Of a stretch of DNA of 64,000 bases, positions 25,694-33,980 are shown in pieces (position 1 is the first letter of the stretch; every line of letters starts with the position of its first letter). Origin of the DNA: Acholeplasmataceae bacterium UBA6235 (GTDB lineage: Bacteria > Bacillota_I > Bacilli_A > Acholeplasmatales > UBA5453). The stretch lies in NCBI GenBank assembly GCA_002441525.1, contig DJWH01000033.1, forward strand, positions 1 to 64,000, given 5' to 3'. The translations under genes and the position numbers were made by a program. Under the pieces are notes generated by a model, which was not told the DNA's origin, did not search any database, and was given only the letters and a program-made list of their open reading frames with translations.

Positions 25694-26530
25694 TTATCTT
25701 TGAATGTGCATGGATTGTACGTGATTGACCGATTCACCGTCTTTTTGAAGAAATGAAACCTTACCGTATGAGACATCCATGGTTTTACCCTGAATGATGG
25801 TTACCCAGCGTTTAAACCACACGTGTTTACCAAAATAAATGGTTGGAAATATGAGGAATAATATAAATCGAGGGACACGGTGAATGATTAAAAACTCTAA
25901 TAAATCATCGCCGCGAACGGAGCTCGGTGAAAATTTCATGCCACCACCCATATAAACCGAATTCGCTGCGAGGATGAACCATACCTTTTTGTAGGTTTTG
26001 GTGACCCCATCGATGGTTACGGTTGCGTCAGAAGGCTTATAGGTTAAGAATGCTTTAAGGGCATTTTTGAAATAGTTCGCTGCCGATTTCTTTTTAGTGG
26101 ATGTGTTGACCAAATGACACACATACGCATCCACACCAATTCCGGTACCATTTAAGAACAAGGATTCTTCCCCATTGACAGTAACCTTTGGTAAATCCTG
26201 GATATAATCATTGATTTGAATGAGGTGTTCCTTAGAAGGGATGCTTCTAATGAAGTCGTTACCAGTACCCGCTTTTAAGACATAGATGGGTTGGGTGATA
26301 TCATACCCACGAATGGAGTTGACCAAATGGTGTAAAGTGCCATCGCCACCCAAAATGATGACGCGGTCTTCCTTTTCAACGCTTTGGATGAAATTCGCCA
26401 CCGAAGGGATTTCGAGGATGCTGTGAACAGCGGTTTCTCGACCTTCCGATTGGAGTTTTACAACCAGTTCATCGACAATGCCTTGGCTTTTACCATTACG
26501 TGATAATGGGTTATAAAGAATGATATCCAT
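25694..26530 (-). CDS. Diacylglycerol kinase-family lipid kinase
   Basis: Lipid kinase of the DgkB/YegS type, 278 aa. The ATP motif GGDGTLHHLVN is near residue 59 and the second motif AGTGNDFIRSIPSK near residue 87; ANSVYMGGGMKFSPSS and the acidic DDLLEFLIIHR follow, as in DgkB. The enzyme phosphorylates diacylglycerol or a related lipid at the membrane and recycles it into phospholipid or glycolipid synthesis, which matters in a wall-less cell. It follows tyrS by 9 bp in one operon. The exact lipid substrate is not readable. Confidence 0.87.
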   Translation of the reverse strand: MDIILYNPLSRNGKSQGIVDELVVKLQSEGRETAVHSILEIPSVANFIQSVEKEDRVIILGGDGTLHHLVNSIRGYDITQPIYVLKAGTGNDFIRSIPSKEHLIQINDYIQDLPKVTVNGEESLFLNGTGIGVDAYVCHLVNTSTKKKSAANYFKNALKAFLTYKPSDATVTIDGVTKTYKKVWFILAANSVYMGGGMKFSPSSVRGDDLLEFLIIHRVPRFILFLIFPTIYFGKHVWFKRWVTIIQGKTMDVSYGKVSFLQKDGESVNHVQSMHIQR

Positions 26531-26539
26531 AGACCCTCC

Positions 26540-27778
26540 CTAGATGAGTTCCACTAATGCAAACTTCTTCTTTCCTCTTTTTATAATAACATACTTTTCA
26601 AAGTATGCATTCGACTTATTGATTTGAACTTCAAAGTCATTGATTTTCACTTCGTTTACGACGACTGCACCGCTTTTTACGAACTCTCTAGCTTCGCGTT
26701 TGGAAGACGCTAGTTTGGTTTCAACCAAAGCATCTAAGACGTTGATTTCACCAACTACGGAAACAGATTCTAACCCTTTTTTCGCCATGATGAGTTCATT
26801 TAATGATAATTTAGAGAATTCACCTGAGAACAAGGATTCAGTGACGTTGAGTGCGCTGTTGAGTTTTTCTTTTCCATGAACGAGTTCAACAATTTCTGCT
26901 GCCAATCGTTTTTGGGCAATGCGTTTTTCAGGTTCGAGTTGTGACGCTGCAACCAACGATTCAATCTCTTCCTTGGATAGTAAGGTTAACATCTTAAAGT
27001 ATGTTAAGACATCGTCATCTGCGGTATTTAAGAAATATTGATAGAGTTCATACGCACTGGTTAAGGTTTCATCTAACCACAATGCACCAGATTCACTCTT
27101 ACCAAACTTCGTACCATCCGCTTTTAATAATAAAGGTGATGACATCGCGACAGCGTCGTGTTGATCGCCTACGGTTTTACGGATGAGTTCTAGACCAGTC
27201 GTAATGTTTCCCCATTGGTCAGAACCACCGAATTGAATCTTGCAATCCAATGATTGGTATAAATGGAGCCAGTCAATGGCTTGGATGAGCATATAGGAAA
27301 ATTCAGTATATGAAATCCCGGTTTCTAATCTCGCTTGTACGGTTTCTTTCGATAACATGTAATTGATGTTAAAGTTCTTACCGTAGTCTCTTAAGAACTG
27401 AATCATATCGATTTTAGAAATCCAATCATAGTTATTGACGAAAATCGCTTCCTTTTGGAAGTGTGATAGTTGAACTTTGATTTTTTCTGCGTTTTGAAGG
27501 GATTCTTCTAAGGTCAGTAATTTACGTTCACTGGTTTGTCTTGGGTCACCGATGAGGCCTGTTGCACCACCGATTAATACCACTGGGGTATGTCCGTATT
27601 TCGCAATCAACATGATTCTGACGATTTGGACTAAATGGCCTACGGTTAAACTTTGACCAGTTGGGTCAAATCCACAGTAAAATTTTGTTTTTTGGTTGTC
27701 TAATAAATCTTTCGCTTTGGCTTCATTGGATACGTCTTTGACAAATCCGCGCCATTGTAATTCTTCAAATAATGTCAT
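26540..27778 (-). CDS. tyrS: Tyrosyl-tRNA synthetase
   Basis: Class I synthetase charging tRNA-Tyr, 412 aa. The HIGH-like motif is in [17 protein letters not shown] (about residues 38-54), the KMSKS equivalent is KFGKSESG (about 229-236), and there is a C-terminal S4-like RNA-binding domain (about 345-412, [17 protein letters not shown]). Expression is through a Tyr-specific T-box directly upstream. It is followed by the lipid kinase gene in the same transcript. Confidence 0.98.
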   Translation of the reverse strand: MTLFEELQWRGFVKDVSNEAKAKDLLDNQKTKFYCGFDPTGQSLTVGHLVQIVRIMLIAKYGHTPVVLIGGATGLIGDPRQTSERKLLTLEESLQNAEKIKVQLSHFQKEAIFVNNYDWISKIDMIQFLRDYGKNFNINYMLSKETVQARLETGISYTEFSYMLIQAIDWLHLYQSLDCKIQFGGSDQWGNITTGLELIRKTVGDQHDAVAMSSPLLLKADGTKFGKSESGALWLDETLTSAYELYQYFLNTADDDVLTYFKMLTLLSKEEIESLVAASQLEPEKRIAQKRLAAEIVELVHGKEKLNSALNVTESLFSGEFSKLSLNELIMAKKGLESVSVVGEINVLDALVETKLASSKREAREFVKSGAVVVNEVKINDFEVQINKSNAYFEKYVIIKRGKKKFALVELI

Positions 27779-27794
27779 GGTTCTTCTCCTTTAA

Positions 27795-27975
27795 ATAAAA
27801 TAAAAAGCCGTCCTTAAAAATCAATCTAAGGACGACTATAAAAATCGTGGTACCACCTTAGTTCTATGGTTGCCCATAGCACTCTTTCTGTTGTTGGATT
27901 TCCAAAAGTGTAATTCAGTTTAAACCCAGCTTTGTTTTCACCAACCACAAAGTCTCTATGTTCTAAAGTTTAAGC
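27795..27975 (-). promoter_or_regulatory. T-box leader, Tyr
   Basis: Minus strand: T-box AAGGTGGTACCACG, then terminator arms GTCGTCCTTAG and TTAAGGACGGC followed by TTTTTATTTT. The likely specifier is TAC (27910-27912, within GAATTACACT), matching tyrS. Unlike the trpS leader, I see no strong promoter between ccpA and this leader. Confidence 0.92.
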
Positions 27976-27998
27976 CTACTTCGTTTTTTTCAACAATC

Positions 27999-28994
27999 CT
28001 ATAATGATTCTCTTCTCACGATATAGTGAGGTAATACGACTTGTAGCGAGTCAAGTTGTTCTTTGTTCATGAGTTTGGTTAATAATCTCATGGCTACGGC
28101 ACCGATATCATACACTGGGATATCAATCGATGTCAAGGTTGGGCGCGATAAAAGCGCATACTTCGTATTTTGGAAGCCAGCGACAGATACCATTTCAGGC
28201 ACCGAACGGCCAGATTCATTCGCAATATTCATGAAGGATACAGCGATGGAGTCACGAACACCAATCGCACCATCGATGATCTTATCGGCGAAGAAGTTTG
28301 CGAAGTGTTGACGGTTAACAGAGGTCGTCCCGGAGGTTCTGAATACACGTGGCATCAAATTCGCTTCTTGCATCGCTTTGGTATATCCCAATTCTTTCTT
28401 ATCGTTGACAGAATATTTTCTGACGGTAGAAAGCATGTAAATGTCTTTTTTACCCATTTCAATCATTAGCTTGGTAATTTCATACCCTGCTTTTTCGTAG
28501 TCGATAGAAACGCTAGGAACAGAACGATCATCGTTGACCACATTCGCTAAAACGAATGGGATTTCGTTTTCATCGAATAGTTCTTTGACTTTCTTCATTC
28601 TGGATGCGTCGAGTTCATCATTTAAAATCAAGACGCCATCGACTTGTTCAGCGACGATGTCGTTGATGAGTTCGATGATATTCACATCTTCGTGGGCTGA
28701 GAATAGCTTGATAGAATAACTGTACTTCATCGCGATGTCGGAAATACCACCCAACATTTCTGCAACTGAAGCTCTGGTGATATCGGAGACCAAAACACCT
28801 ACAGTGGTGGTTTTACGGCTCGCTAAACCTCTAGCGATCGCATTTGGACGATAGCCAAGTTCTTTGATGACTTTTAAGACGCGTTCTCTCGTGTCTGGTT
28901 TGACTTTTTCAGGGTTGTTTAATACTCTTGATACGGTTGCTAATGAGACTCTTGCAGCTAGTGCTACTTCATAAATTGTTACTTTTACGCTCAT
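27999..28994 (-). CDS. ccpA: Catabolite control protein A
   Basis: LacI/GalR master regulator of carbon catabolite control, 331 aa. The DNA-binding region (VTIYEVALAARVSLATVSRV, then GYRPNAIARGLASRKTTTVGV) matches CcpA much more closely than generic LacI proteins; the core follows the CcpA pattern through VPSVSIDYEKAGYE and RPTLTSIDIPVYDIG. It should bind cre sites together with HPr phosphorylated on serine, and an HPr gene with its regulatory Ser is in this window. The ATG has AAGGAG upstream and a promoter whose -10 lies inside a 19-bp palindrome. Confidence 0.88.
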   Translation of the reverse strand: MSVKVTIYEVALAARVSLATVSRVLNNPEKVKPDTRERVLKVIKELGYRPNAIARGLASRKTTTVGVLVSDITRASVAEMLGGISDIAMKYSYSIKLFSAHEDVNIIELINDIVAEQVDGVLILNDELDASRMKKVKELFDENEIPFVLANVVNDDRSVPSVSIDYEKAGYEITKLMIEMGKKDIYMLSTVRKYSVNDKKELGYTKAMQEANLMPRVFRTSGTTSVNRQHFANFFADKIIDGAIGVRDSIAVSFMNIANESGRSVPEMVSVAGFQNTKYALLSRPTLTSIDIPVYDIGAVAMRLLTKLMNKEQLDSLQVVLPHYIVRRESL

Positions 28995-29013
28995 AATTTC
29001 AACTCCTTATAAC

Positions 29014-29049
29014 ACATGTTATTATAACATGTCGTGTAAAGGCTTTCAA
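29014..29049 (-). promoter_or_regulatory. ccpA promoter with palindromic operator
   Basis: Minus-strand TTGAAA (29044-29049), 17-bp spacer, TATAAT (29021-29026). The -10 is embedded in ACATGTTAT-T-ATAACATGT (29014-29032), a perfect 9-bp inverted repeat that does not resemble a cre and suggests an operator for another regulator. Confidence 0.65.
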
Positions 29050-29138
29050 GCATTTCATGAAAATTTTTACATTTGTTTTCATTTTGCGTTGTAAAGCCAT
29101 TAAAAAGAAAAAAACCAGCATTCACTGGTTTTAATTCC

Positions 29139-29501
29139 TTAGACGGATCTCTTTTCTTTGATACGTGCAGCTTTAGTGGATAATGTTCTGATGTAATGGA
29201 GCTTAGCTCTTCTTACTTTACCACTTCTAGCAACTTCTAATCTGTCGATGGTAGGTGCATTCACTGGGAATGTTCTTTCTACACCGACGCCATAGGAAAT
29301 CTTACGAACTGTGAAAGTTTCACTGATACCGCCACCTTGACGTTTGATGACCAATCCTTCGAATAATTGGATACGTTCGCGGTTACCTTCTTTAATTTTG
29401 ACATACACTTTTACAGTATCACCTGGATAGAAAGTTGGAACTTCCTTCATGTATGCGCTCGTAAGCTCTTGGATCAATTGTTGACCTTTTGCTCTTGCCA
29501 T
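29139..29501 (-). CDS. rplS: 50S ribosomal protein L19
   Basis: Large-subunit protein at the 30S-50S interface. The start at ATG 29501 gives 120 aa, normal for L19, with AGGAGTGAG upstream; the ten-codon in-frame extension lies in the leader and is rejected. Recognised from [33 protein letters not shown] and [17 protein letters not shown]. It is last in the rimM-trmD-rplS order but also has its own promoter and a leader that may be autoregulatory. Confidence 0.97.
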   Translation of the reverse strand: MARAKGQQLIQELTSAYMKEVPTFYPGDTVKVYVKIKEGNRERIQLFEGLVIKRQGGGISETFTVRKISYGVGVERTFPVNAPTIDRLEVARSGKVRRAKLHYIRTLSTKAARIKEKRSV

Positions 29502-29504
29502 AGT

Positions 29505-29576
29505 ACTCACTCCTAATCTTCCAGTGTTCATAAAGGTTTCTCTAGCGGACCACTGTGCTTTACCGGTTTAACGGCA
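29505..29576 (-). promoter_or_regulatory. Possible L19 leader element
   Basis: The short leader contains complementary segments (CAGTG / CACTG, GGTTTCTC near GAGAAACC) at the position where Firmicutes carry an L19 autoregulatory leader. I could not match the consensus confidently. Confidence 0.35.
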
Positions 29577-29582
29577 TTTCGT

Positions 29583-29611
29583 ATTATATCATAGATATAT
29601 GTCTTGTGCAA
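29583..29611 (-). promoter_or_regulatory. rplS promoter
   Basis: Minus-strand TTGCAC (29606-29611), exactly 17 bp, TATAAT (29583-29588), giving a leader of about 75 nt. Confidence 0.8.
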
Positions 29612-29636
29612 GTCTTTTTACGACTTATTCTTTATT

Positions 29637-30371
29637 TCATTTAGAATCTTTGTTCAATTCGTTTTTGATGGCTTCTAACATCTTTAAATCATCTTTGGTT
29701 AATGTGGCTTTTTCTAACAAATCTGGACGTTTTTGAAGCGTTTGTTTAAGCGCTTCATAACGGCGCCACTTGGCTATTTCCTGATGGTTACCATTTCTTA
29801 AAACGTCAGGGACTTCATAGCCTTCATACGTTGCAGGTTTGGTGTAATGGGGGTGTTCTAATAAACCCATCGAGAAAGAGTCATTTTCATGGGATTCTTT
29901 CTTGATCACATCATCCAATAAACGCACCACCGCGTCCGTGATCATCATGGCTGGTAATTCACCACCCGTGAGGACAAAGTCTCCCATGGATACTTCTTCA
30001 TCGATGAAGTGATACACCCGTTCATCGATGCCTTCATAGTGACCTGCCAATATAATTAAATGGTCTAAAGTGGCATATCTTTCTGCAGTCTTTTGATTGA
30101 ATACTTGACCTCTTGGACTCGTGATGATGACGGTTGAATTGTCTTTTTTCAACGCTTGAATGGCGTGATAGAATGGTGGAAACTGCATGAGCATGCCTGC
30201 CCCACCACCATAAGGTGTGTCATCCACTTTACGGTGTTTTAAAACACTGTAATCCCTTAAATCAATGATGTTGATTTCAACCAGTTGAATACCGACTGCA
30301 CGGCGAATGATGGATTCGTCCAAACACGCTTTCAACATATCTGGAAAAATGGTAACGATGTCAATTCTCAT
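29637..30371 (-). CDS. trmD: tRNA (guanine-37-N1)-methyltransferase
   Basis: Methylates G37 next to the anticodon with SAM, preventing +1 frameshifts; 244 aa, normal. The SPOUT-fold knot is visible in LAGHYEGIDERVYHFIDEEVSMGDFVLTGGELPAM (read about residues 110-145, shown as LAGHYEGIDERV and SMGDFVLTGGELP). The N-terminal MRIDIVTIFPDM is family-typical. Its start overlaps rimM by four bases. Confidence 0.97.
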   Translation of the reverse strand: MRIDIVTIFPDMLKACLDESIIRRAVGIQLVEINIIDLRDYSVLKHRKVDDTPYGGGAGMLMQFPPFYHAIQALKKDNSTVIITSPRGQVFNQKTAERYATLDHLIILAGHYEGIDERVYHFIDEEVSMGDFVLTGGELPAMMITDAVVRLLDDVIKKESHENDSFSMGLLEHPHYTKPATYEGYEVPDVLRNGNHQEIAKWRRYEALKQTLQKRPDLLEKATLTKDDLKMLEAIKNELNKDSK

Positions 30372-30850
30372 AACAGACCCTCAATCTCTTCAATCGAAAT
30401 CTTATCCTCTGTGATTGTTTTAACGAATGCATTCACAAATGGAACCAAAGACTTCTTATCGTCTTTTTCAATTTGAAGTAAATGACCTTGTGGGACTTCG
30501 ATGATGTCTGTTACAGTACCGACAAACACATCGTGTTGATTGAATACCGATTTACCTAACAAGTCTTGATAATGAAATTCATCCTTTTTCAATTTTGGTT
30601 TTTCATCTGTGAATAAAACTGCACCTTTCAAGTGCAATACTTGATTGATGTTATCAAAGCCTTCGAAGGAAATGATCAAATGGTCAGAAGCTTCTCTAAC
30701 AGTAAGTATCTTCAAATCGACGCGCTGTTCCTTGATGGTTGTGTAGATTTTTTTATTCTTTTTAAAACGATCAAAATCGCTGTTGGTTTTGACCTTGAGT
30801 TCACCCTTGATACCGTGGGTGTTGATAATTTTTCCGATTTCATATGCCAT
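30368..30850 (-). CDS. rimM: Ribosome maturation factor RimM
   Basis: Assists 30S head assembly by binding S19; 160 aa, normal. Recognised by the N-terminal IGKIINTHGIKGELKVKTNSD and the C-terminal PRC-barrel part (VGTVTDIIEVPQGHLLQI, then LVPFVNAFVK). The ATG is preceded by GGTGATAAC, an upstream-shifted Shine-Dalgarno. It is first in the rimM-trmD group; khpA, the usual upstream neighbour, has been parted from it by a gene on the other strand. Confidence 0.95.
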   Translation of the reverse strand: MAYEIGKIINTHGIKGELKVKTNSDFDRFKKNKKIYTTIKEQRVDLKILTVREASDHLIISFEGFDNINQVLHLKGAVLFTDEKPKLKKDEFHYQDLLGKSVFNQHDVFVGTVTDIIEVPQGHLLQIEKDDKKSLVPFVNAFVKTITEDKISIEEIEGLL

Positions 30851-31048
30851 GTTATCACCTGTTTTATTATATCACAAAAAAATCATATCAAACCGGTTCA
30901 AAAAGTCGATGTTTTATAATGCTTCCGAAAAATGAAAACGGTTCCAATAAGGTTTTAACCCTTGAAAATGCAATTTCACTCTGAAAGGTATTGTAATCGG
31001 TTTCTTCTATGATATGATGTGTTTGGTAGTTATGGGAGATTATCAACC

Positions 31049-31978
31049 ATGGTCAATACAGAAATCATTCGATGGTTACAAACTGAATACAACATAGATT
31101 ATTATAACGATATCGCGTTTTCTTCCAACAAACGGGTATCTTTTGTCATTGATATCGATGAAAAACCGTTGATGGCACGTGTCACTTCAGGACAATTATC
31201 CAGCGTTTCATTACCTGATTGGACTGACTTCCCTGTCAATGATCTATTTGCATATGTTGATGAGAATAACTTGTTAGCCGAAGTGGAAGGTAGACACAGT
31301 TTCCTCCAAAACATACGAGATAAGTTTAATACATTTGACCAAGAACTCTATTTATATATCCCGGTCAAACGCATGTATGAACCGTTATGGCTTTATATGT
31401 CCTTTACACGTCACCAAATCAAAGACAAGCACTTTGTCTTCGCTCAAGTGGTTCGTATATATGAAGAAACACCGATTGAAATCATCCATTATCAAAAGAC
31501 CTATCAAGACCCACTCACTAAATTGTTTTCTAGAGAAACCCTGAAATTACACATGAATCATTTAACATCCACTCGGGATTCTTATGTCATGTATCTCGAT
31601 ATCGATGATTTCAAATATGTGAACGATCAGTTTGGACATCAAGCAGGTGATCAACTCTTGATTGATATCGCAAACCATTTCATCGGTACTTGGGAATACA
31701 ATGTGTTGTACTATCGTTTGGGTGGGGATGAATTTTTCGTTTACTGTTACGACCACAGCTTAGAACAGATTAAAACCAGAGCAGAAAAAATCATTCATGA
31801 TATTGAATCCTTAACTGTGGTTGCGAGAACGGTTGGTATCAGTGCTTCGATTGGTATCGTTCAAATCACAGACGAAAACAAGGGTTACCATAACTTGCTA
31901 AACCTTGGAGATAAAACGATGTATCAATCCAAGGCCAAAGGCAAGGGCAGTTATACCCTCTATACCCCTGAAAAATAG
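31049..31978 (+). CDS. Diguanylate cyclase (GGDEF domain)
   Basis: Makes cyclic di-GMP from two GTP. Of 309 aa, residues about 150-305 are a complete GGDEF domain: QDPLTKLFSRETL at its start, the metal/substrate block YLDIDDFKYVNDQFGHQAGDQLL read as two parts (DIDDFKYVND, FGHQAGDQLL), and the active-site loop RLGGDEF at 223-229. No inhibitory RxxD site is present at the usual spot five residues before the loop. The N-terminal 150 residues have alternating strands and helices suggesting a PAS-like sensor, but no motif I can name; no membrane segment. It lies on the plus strand between the halves of a ribosomal/tRNA-modification operon. Confidence 0.93.
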   Translation: MVNTEIIRWLQTEYNIDYYNDIAFSSNKRVSFVIDIDEKPLMARVTSGQLSSVSLPDWTDFPVNDLFAYVDENNLLAEVEGRHSFLQNIRDKFNTFDQELYLYIPVKRMYEPLWLYMSFTRHQIKDKHFVFAQVVRIYEETPIEIIHYQKTYQDPLTKLFSRETLKLHMNHLTSTRDSYVMYLDIDDFKYVNDQFGHQAGDQLLIDIANHFIGTWEYNVLYYRLGGDEFFVYCYDHSLEQIKTRAEKIIHDIESLTVVARTVGISASIGIVQITDENKGYHNLLNLGDKTMYQSKAKGKGSYTLYTPEK

Positions 31979-31979
31979 T

Positions 31980-32008
31980 CAAAAGCATCCGAATCGGATG
32001 CTTTTTTT
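31980..32008 (+). terminator. Terminator after GGDEF gene
   Basis: AAAGCATCCGA / TCGGATGCTTT palindrome with a T run. The rpsD terminator at 38118 uses nearly the same stem. Confidence 0.9.
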
Positions 32009-32011
32009 GTG

Positions 32012-32036
32012 AAAAAAAAAGAGATTTTCATCTCTT
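32012..32036 (-). terminator. Terminator of rpsP-khpA
   Basis: Minus-strand AAGAGAT, GAAA, ATCTCTT and nine T residues. It ends the rpsP-khpA transcript before rimM. Confidence 0.88.
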
Positions 32037-32038
32037 CT

Positions 32039-32287
32039 TTAGAATGCGTCAATGTCAATTTTAACGTGCTTGCCTTCTTTAGAAGCACCAGCATAAACAA
32101 TTGTACGAATGGCTGAGGCAATTTTACCGCCCTTGCCAATGACACGGCCTAGGTCTTCTTGATTGACCAAAACCTGGATTGTAAGGTCACTCCCATCATC
32201 CGCAAGTGTTTTAACAAGTACATCCTCAGGGTGAAGCACCAATGGCGTAACGATATTTTTGATCAGTCCATCATAATTGATTGCCAT
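32039..32287 (-). CDS. khpA: KH-domain RNA-binding protein KhpA
   Basis: Small single-KH RNA-binding protein, 82 aa, usually partnered with KhpB/EloR in Firmicutes. The KH GxxG loop is in VIGKGGKIASAIRTIV (about residues 53-68), and the N-terminus MAINYDGLIKNIVTPLVLHP matches the YlqC family. It follows rpsP by about 20 bp, the conserved rpsP-khpA pair, and is followed by a terminator. Confidence 0.94.
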   Translation of the reverse strand: MAINYDGLIKNIVTPLVLHPEDVLVKTLADDGSDLTIQVLVNQEDLGRVIGKGGKIASAIRTIVYAGASKEGKHVKIDIDAF

Positions 32288-32308
32288 GTTCCTCGAGCCC
32301 CCTTGGTG

Positions 32309-32554
32309 TTATTTTTCTAAAACGGAATACTTTTTGAATAGGTTTTTGACGGTTTCGGTTGGTTTAGCACCGTTATTAATCCATTTTGCTGCTTTTTCTT
32401 TGTCAATTTCAACAATTGCTGGATTCTTAACAGGGTTATATGTACCAATGATTTCTAGGAAACGACCATCTCTTGGTGATGTAGCTTCTGTAGCTACCAC
32501 ACGGTAGAATGGGTTTTTATTGGATCCGTAACGTTGTAATCTGATTTTTACCAT
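32309..32554 (-). CDS. rpsP: 30S ribosomal protein S16
   Basis: Small-subunit assembly protein, 81 aa. The N-terminus [20 protein letters not shown] and the block [17 protein letters not shown] are diagnostic. It has its own consensus promoter and an AAGGAG ribosome-binding site and is co-transcribed with khpA. Confidence 0.98.
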   Translation of the reverse strand: MVKIRLQRYGSNKNPFYRVVATEATSPRDGRFLEIIGTYNPVKNPAIVEIDKEKAAKWINNGAKPTETVKNLFKKYSVLEK

Positions 32555-32588
32555 AGTTAATTCACTCCTTTTTTATCTTTCCATATCT

Positions 32589-32616
32589 ATTATACCGATT
32601 GAAAAGATAATGTCAA
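32589..32616 (-). promoter_or_regulatory. rpsP promoter
   Basis: Minus-strand TTGACA (32611-32616), 16-bp spacer, TATAAT (32589-32594). Confidence 0.88.
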
Positions 32617-32627
32617 GCCTTTTTCCT

Positions 32628-32861
32628 TTACACTTCAAATTTGACGTCTTGTGCTTGAAGCAATGAAGGTTCGTATTTGGAAACACCCTTCATCTTTTCT
32701 AGCGCTTGTCTAACTTCTTTTTCTTTGTTCTTGTCTAAATAAATCGTGCAGTATTTTGATTTTTGTGACACATAGAATACTTTGACATCCAGTTCTTCTA
32801 TTTTGTTCACGACTTCTTTATTTTTGAAATACACGATATAAGATATACGATTAACCAACAT
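32628..32861 (-). CDS. ylbG: YlbG family protein (DUF2129)
   Basis: Small cytoplasmic protein of 77 aa, YlbG/UPF0298 family, function unknown. The N-terminus RISYIVYFKNKEVVNKI and the middle VSQKSKYCTIYLDK fit the family. I start at ATG 32861 with AAGGAG 13 bases upstream; the longer frame overlaps ylbF further. It overlaps the end of ylbF by 11 bp. In Bacillus ylbF and ylbG are neighbours too, which supports both names. Confidence 0.83.
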   Translation of the reverse strand: MLVNRISYIVYFKNKEVVNKIEELDVKVFYVSQKSKYCTIYLDKNKEKEVRQALEKMKGVSKYEPSLLQAQDVKFEV

Positions 32862-33246
32862 GACAACTATTCTCCTTAAATAAACCCAGTTCATTCGGTA
32901 CCTTCACATGGGAAGATATGGTTTGTCCTAAGTCTCTCGACAATGTATCCAAAGTCGTTTGAATCACTTTCTCAGCTGCTAAGTATTTCTTGACAGCTTC
33001 ATGTTCATAGAGCGCTCTTTTCGCAACCCCCAACACAGCGATGGTTTCTTTGAAATCGGGATGATAAGTTCCTCCAAGTGCTTGGACTTCGGTGAATTTT
33101 GCCATGGCTTTTTGATAAGCATCGATTTCATTTTTCAAATGAGTTTGCATATAGTTCCCATAAAATAATAAGTCTTTGAAGGCATCGGTTGATTTAATTT
33201 CATCTGCAACTTCATACGCTTTTAAAATGATGGCCATACGGTCCAT
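32851..33246 (-). CDS. ylbF: YlbF/RicF family protein
   Basis: Homologue of Bacillus YlbF (RicF), part of the Y-complex with YmcA and YaaT that directs RNase Y mRNA processing and competence or sporulation. At 131 aa it has the family core GGTYHPDFKETI and the C-terminal SSHVKVPNELGLF. The C-terminal cysteine cluster that helps hold the Fe-S centres in Bacillus is cut down to a single Cys (ENSCHVG). I start at 33246 (MDRMAII), preceded by GGTGATGTT. Divergent from def with shared promoter space. YmcA and YaaT are not in the window. Confidence 0.82.
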   Translation of the reverse strand: MDRMAIILKAYEVADEIKSTDAFKDLLFYGNYMQTHLKNEIDAYQKAMAKFTEVQALGGTYHPDFKETIAVLGVAKRALYEHEAVKKYLAAEKVIQTTLDTLSRDLGQTISSHVKVPNELGLFKENSCHVG

Positions 33247-33315
33247 AACATCACCCATAAATACTATACGTTTTTTTGGTTTTTTTGTCAAAACAAGCAC
33301 GACATTTTGTAAATA

Positions 33316-33324
33316 TGTTATAAT
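33316..33324 (+). promoter_or_regulatory. def extended -10 promoter
   Basis: TGTTATAAT (TGn plus TATAAT) 19 bp before the def start with no good -35, typical of an extended -10 promoter. Confidence 0.6.
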
Positions 33325-33342
33325 TAACACGAGGTGTTTGAA

Positions 33343-33927
33343 ATGATTTTAATGAAAGATATCATCCGTGAAGGGCACCCTACATTGACGAGGGTAGCGG
33401 ATAAGGTAGCGATGCCGATTTCCGATGAAGACAAACAAACCGTATTCTCATTGTTTCAATATGTGATCAACTCACAAGACGATGAACTTGCGAAAAAATA
33501 CAATTTAAGACCAGGTGTGGGGATTGCAGCGCCACAAATCAATGTATCTAAACGCATGTTTGCGATGCATGTCCATGATGTCGATGGCAAACTGTATTCG
33601 ATGATGGTGGTCAATCCAAAGATTACCCACAGATCCGAAGAAATGGTGTATTTAAATGGTGGTGAAGGGTGTCTATCGGTTGATAGACCTACAGAAGGCC
33701 TTACCCCAAGACACTTGAGTATCAAGTTTGAAGCGTTTGTTTACGATGTGGAATCGAACGCATTTAAATTGAAGAGGGGTTCCCTTACAGGTTACCCAGC
33801 CACTGTATTCCAACATGAGTATGACCATTTAGATGGCATCATGTTTACAACCAAACTCTACCCAGAAATACCCGGTGCTAAACCCTTATTTGAAGAATTT
33901 GAACCCGATGATGTTTTAGATGAATAA
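33343..33927 (+). CDS. def: Peptide deformylase
   Basis: Removes the N-formyl group from nascent proteins; Fe/Zn enzyme of 194 aa, in the type II (Gram-positive) size range. All three motifs are present: GVGIAAPQI (about 59-67), EGCLSV (about 109-114) and the metal-binding QHEYDHLDG (about 155-163). The start ATG follows GAGGTG by six bases; the GTG three codons upstream is less likely. Monocistronic with a strong terminator at its stop codon. Confidence 0.96.
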   Translation: MILMKDIIREGHPTLTRVADKVAMPISDEDKQTVFSLFQYVINSQDDELAKKYNLRPGVGIAAPQINVSKRMFAMHVHDVDGKLYSMMVVNPKITHRSEEMVYLNGGEGCLSVDRPTEGLTPRHLSIKFEAFVYDVESNAFKLKRGSLTGYPATVFQHEYDHLDGIMFTTKLYPEIPGAKPLFEEFEPDDVLDE

Positions 33928-33949
33928 CGAGCAAACTCGTTATTTTTTT
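33925..33949 (+). terminator. def terminator
   Basis: TAACGAG, CAAA, CTCGTTA, then seven T residues; the stem begins at the stop codon. Confidence 0.9.
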
Positions 33950-33952
33950 CAT

Positions 33953-33980
33953 CAAAAAAAGGCGATAGGTCGCCTTTATT
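33953..33980 (-). terminator. Terminator of thiI/SPOUT/TIM-like operon
   Basis: Minus-strand AAAGGCGA, CCTA, TCGCCTTT plus a T run, overlapping the stop of the gene at 33976. Confidence 0.87.
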
